Below, piece by piece: positions 6,429 to 8,651 of a stretch of DNA of 8,651 nt; within the stretch, counting starts at the first letter, position 1, and each line of letters opens with the position of its first letter. The DNA is from Acidobacteriota bacterium. GTDB lineage: Bacteria; Acidobacteriota; UBA6911. The notes under the pieces are model-generated. The model ran no database searches and was not told the origin of the DNA. It saw nothing but the letters and a program-made list of their open reading frames with translations. Both the position numbers and the translations under genes were made by a program. Where the stretch lies: the NCBI GenBank assembly GCA_017860075.1, contig JAFNAH010000042.1:1-8651 (forward strand), given 5' to 3'.

Positions 6429-8651
6429 ATGCACGAGCCATTCCACTTCCACTCACTTCAGCAGTTGCGCGACCGGATCGCGGATCTGAACCTCGAACTG
6501 AAGGCCAGCGACGATCTGAGTCCCCTGTTTGAGCCTGCCGCCGTTGAAGGTCTCCGCCTGGCGAACCGCCTGGTCGTGCTTCCGATGGAAGGGTGCGACG
6601 CCCGACCGGACGGTTCCCCTGCCGAGCTCACCTTCCGCCGTTATCGTCGATTCGCCGCGGGTGGCGCAGGATTGCTCTGGTTCGAGGCAACCGCGGTCGT
6701 GGAAGAAGGGAGAGCGAATCCCCGCCAGCTCTGGCTGCACCCGGGATCGGTTGCGGCTTTTGCCTCGCTTGTGGAGGATTCCCATCGGGCCGCGAGGGAG
6801 GCCCTGGGTGAAAGCCATCGCCCTTTCCTGGTTCTGCAGCTCACTCACTCAGGAAGGTACAGCCGGCCCGGCCGCAATCCCGCACCGATCATCGCACACC
6901 ATTCGCCTTACCTCGACCCGCTTCAACAACTGCCGCCGGACTATCCGCTCATCAGCGACCAGGAGCTGGAGCAGTTGGAAGACCGATACGTCGAAGCAGC
7001 GGCGCTGGCGCAGCGTGCGGGCTTCGACGCCGTCGACATAAAAGCGTGCCACCGGTACCTCATTTCCGAGCTGCACGCGTCTTTTACCCGCAACGGACGC
7101 TACGGCGGGACATTTGAAAACCGTTCGCGTTTCCTGCGAAACGTAGTCGCCAAGATCCGTGAGAGCGTCCCGGGGTTGCCCGTCACGTCGCGAATGAATG
7201 TCTACGACGCGATGTCCTACCCGTACGGATTCGGGGTCGATAGGGAGGATCCATCCAAACCGGACCTCGAGGAACCTGTTGCGCTGGTCAGATCGTTGCG
7301 TAGCATGGGTGCCTCACTGGTCAACATTACCATCGGGAACCCCTACTACAATCCGCACGTCAACCGTCCGTTCGATCTTCCCACGACCGGCGGCGCAATT
7401 CCCAGGGAATCGCCGCTGGTCGGCGTAGCGCGGTTCGTCGACATCGTGCGCAGGATCCAGCGCAAGTTCCCGGATATGCTGGTGGTCGGCGGCGGATACT
7501 CCTGGCTGCGACAGTTCTTTCCGAATGTGGCTGCGGCCGGCGTGAGGGACGGCTGGGTCTCGCTGGTAGGGCTCGGGAGAATGGCGTTCGCTTACCCCGA
7601 TTTCGCACGTGACCTGGCCCGCGGAAGAGGGCTCGATCCCGAGCGCGTCTGCGTTGCCTGCTCTGCCTGTACCCAGATAATGCGGGACGGCGGGCGCTCG
7701 GGCTGCGTTCCGCGGGACGCCGAGATCTACGAGCCGATTTACAGGGCCGGACGCGCTGAGGCTCTCGACACAATCCAGGGCATGGCTCGCACGTGCCGGC
7801 AGTGCAACGATCCCACCTGCGTGCGCCGATGCCCGGCAGGCGTGAACATTCCGGAGTTCGTGGGTCACATAGCCGCCGGACGCTTCCAGGCGGCCTACGA
7901 AACGCTGCGCCAGGCCAACGTCCTTGCGGCCGTCTGCGGGTATGTCTGCCCCGCGGAAACGCTCTGCGAATCGGGATGTATAAACCAGCACTACGCGTCC
8001 GCGGTGCCCATCCGCCACTTGCAGAGATGGGTGAGTCGCAAAGCGGTCGAAGAGGGCTGGGCCGCGAAACCGTCGGCGCCTGCAGTTCCCGGCCACAGGC
8101 GTGTCGCTATTCTCGGTGCAGGGGCTGCCGGTATTTCGGCGGCATGCACCCTTGCCTCGATCGGGCATTCGGTAACCTTGTTCGATGCCCGGCAGCACGC
8201 GGGCGGAACCGCCCGAAGCGTGATCCCCGAAGAGAGGATGCCGGAGGACATGCTTCGTGAGGAAATCCGAGCGCTGCTCGACTCGTGCGGCGACCTCGTG
8301 CAGAGGGAGGTTCTTCAGATCGGAGACGGCTGCACGCTTGACCACGTCATCGCCGAAGGGTACGACGCGGTCCTTGTTGCCATGGGTCTGAGCGCCTCGG
8401 TAGCCTTGCCCGGAACTGCACGGCCGAAACAGGGAGTCATCGGTGCGCTTGAATTCCTCGAGATGGCCAGGATCGGAGGAAAGACTGCCGGATCCGTGCT
8501 CGTACTCGGCGGAGGCAATACTGCGATCGATGCCGCGATGTCCGCGATGCGAAGCGGCGCCGCCGACGTGTCAATCGTCTACCGCCGCTCTTTCGCCGAG
8601 ATGCCGGCCTGGCCGGAGGAGCGCGACCAGGCACTGCGCTCCGGCGTCAAT
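6429..8651 (+). CDS. Fused flavoenzyme: OYE/2,4-dienoyl-CoA reductase-like barrel plus GltD-like FAD/NAD(P)H module (partial)
   Basis: An unbroken frame of 741 codons starts at ATG 6429 and runs off the right edge. Residues about 30-400 form an FMN-binding old-yellow-enzyme barrel, with LVVLPMEGCDARPDG, LQLTHSGRYSRP (His140), CHRYLISELHASF (His208, Tyr210) and YGGTFENRSRF. A FadH-type cluster motif follows: Cys408, 411, 414 and 426. Then comes a GltD/dihydropyrimidine-dehydrogenase N-terminal Fe-S domain (Cys456, 459, 464, 468 and Cys503, 507, 513, 517). The FAD fold has GAGAAG at 563-568 and the NAD(P)H fold has GGGNTAIDAA from 694, then VYRRSFAEMPA. The predicted role is passing NAD(P)H electrons through FAD and Fe-S to FMN to reduce an unknown, probably unsaturated, substrate in the cytoplasm. 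FadH proper lacks the GltD-type eight-cysteine domain. The roughly 30-residue N-terminal extension matches a clostridial-like subfamily I recall. No SD is visible and no other in-frame ATG, GTG or TTG lies upstream in the gap. Roughly 150-200 residues may be missing. Confidence 0.95.
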   Translation, partial: MHEPFHFHSLQQLRDRIADLNLELKASDDLSPLFEPAAVEGLRLANRLVVLPMEGCDARPDGSPAELTFRRYRRFAAGGAGLLWFEATAVVEEGRANPRQLWLHPGSVAAFASLVEDSHRAAREALGESHRPFLVLQLTHSGRYSRPGRNPAPIIAHHSPYLDPLQQLPPDYPLISDQELEQLEDRYVEAAALAQRAGFDAVDIKACHRYLISELHASFTRNGRYGGTFENRSRFLRNVVAKIRESVPGLPVTSRMNVYDAMSYPYGFGVDREDPSKPDLEEPVALVRSLRSMGASLVNITIGNPYYNPHVNRPFDLPTTGGAIPRESPLVGVARFVDIVRRIQRKFPDMLVVGGGYSWLRQFFPNVAAAGVRDGWVSLVGLGRMAFAYPDFARDLARGRGLDPERVCVACSACTQIMRDGGRSGCVPRDAEIYEPIYRAGRAEALDTIQGMARTCRQCNDPTCVRRCPAGVNIPEFVGHIAAGRFQAAYETLRQANVLAAVCGYVCPAETLCESGCINQHYASAVPIRHLQRWVSRKAVEEGWAAKPSAPAVPGHRRVAILGAGAAGISAACTLASIGHSVTLFDARQHAGGTARSVIPEERMPEDMLREEIRALLDSCGDLVQREVLQIGDGCTLDHVIAEGYDAVLVAMGLSASVALPGTARPKQGVIGALEFLEMARIGGKTAGSVLVLGGGNTAIDAAMSAMRSGAADVSIVYRRSFAEMPAWPEERDQALRSGVN

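Noticed and set aside
7314..8345. 343-codon minus-strand open frame
   Set aside because: It is antisense to the fused flavoenzyme, whose frame is continuous and rich in known motifs throughout.

Overview
The window is GC-rich, densely coding DNA from what looks like a Gram-negative, two-membrane bacterium. A lipidated RND adaptor and an inner-membrane RND pump only make sense with an outer membrane. No plasmid, phage, IS, CRISPR or RNA gene was seen. The mix of genes (a putative secreted glycoside-hydrolase-like protein, GlgC, an HAE1-type RND pair, a multidomain flavoprotein) would fit Acidobacteria, Planctomycetes/Verrucomicrobia or a related candidate phylum. That placement is inference only.

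Layout. Two genes lie on the minus strand. The 5' end of a gene resembling the N-terminus of GHL6-type hypothetical glycoside hydrolases (195 down to 1, running off the left edge) is preceded by glgC, ADP-glucose pyrophosphorylase (1639 down to 449). The 253-bp gap between them holds an unusual palindromic hexamer array: six TCGGNN-type units facing six reverse-complement units, with a perfect 16-bp inverted repeat. A separate 9-bp hairpin straddles the glgC stop codon. A 256-bp divergent region (1640-1895) separates glgC from the plus-strand genes.

On the plus strand, a membrane-fusion lipoprotein (1896-3203) and an RND pump (3200-6328) overlap by ATGA and form a two-gene efflux operon. No outer-membrane channel gene or dedicated regulator is visible. 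After a 100-bp gap with a strong hairpin and a weak candidate promoter comes a large open frame (6429 to the right edge, 741 codons, no stop). It encodes a fused flavoenzyme: an old-yellow-enzyme/2,4-dienoyl-CoA-reductase-like FMN barrel with its own Fe-S motif, then a GltD/dihydropyrimidine-dehydrogenase-type Fe-S domain and an FAD/NAD(P)H domain. It is the most interesting gene here, because it appears to carry a complete NAD(P)H to FAD to Fe-S to FMN electron path in one polypeptide with an unknown substrate.

The genes fall into three functional groups: carbohydrate storage or breakdown (GlgC and the GHL6-like protein), efflux (adaptor and pump), and redox (the fusion flavoenzyme). Nothing in the sequence ties the three into one pathway, and no clearly new multi-gene system was found.
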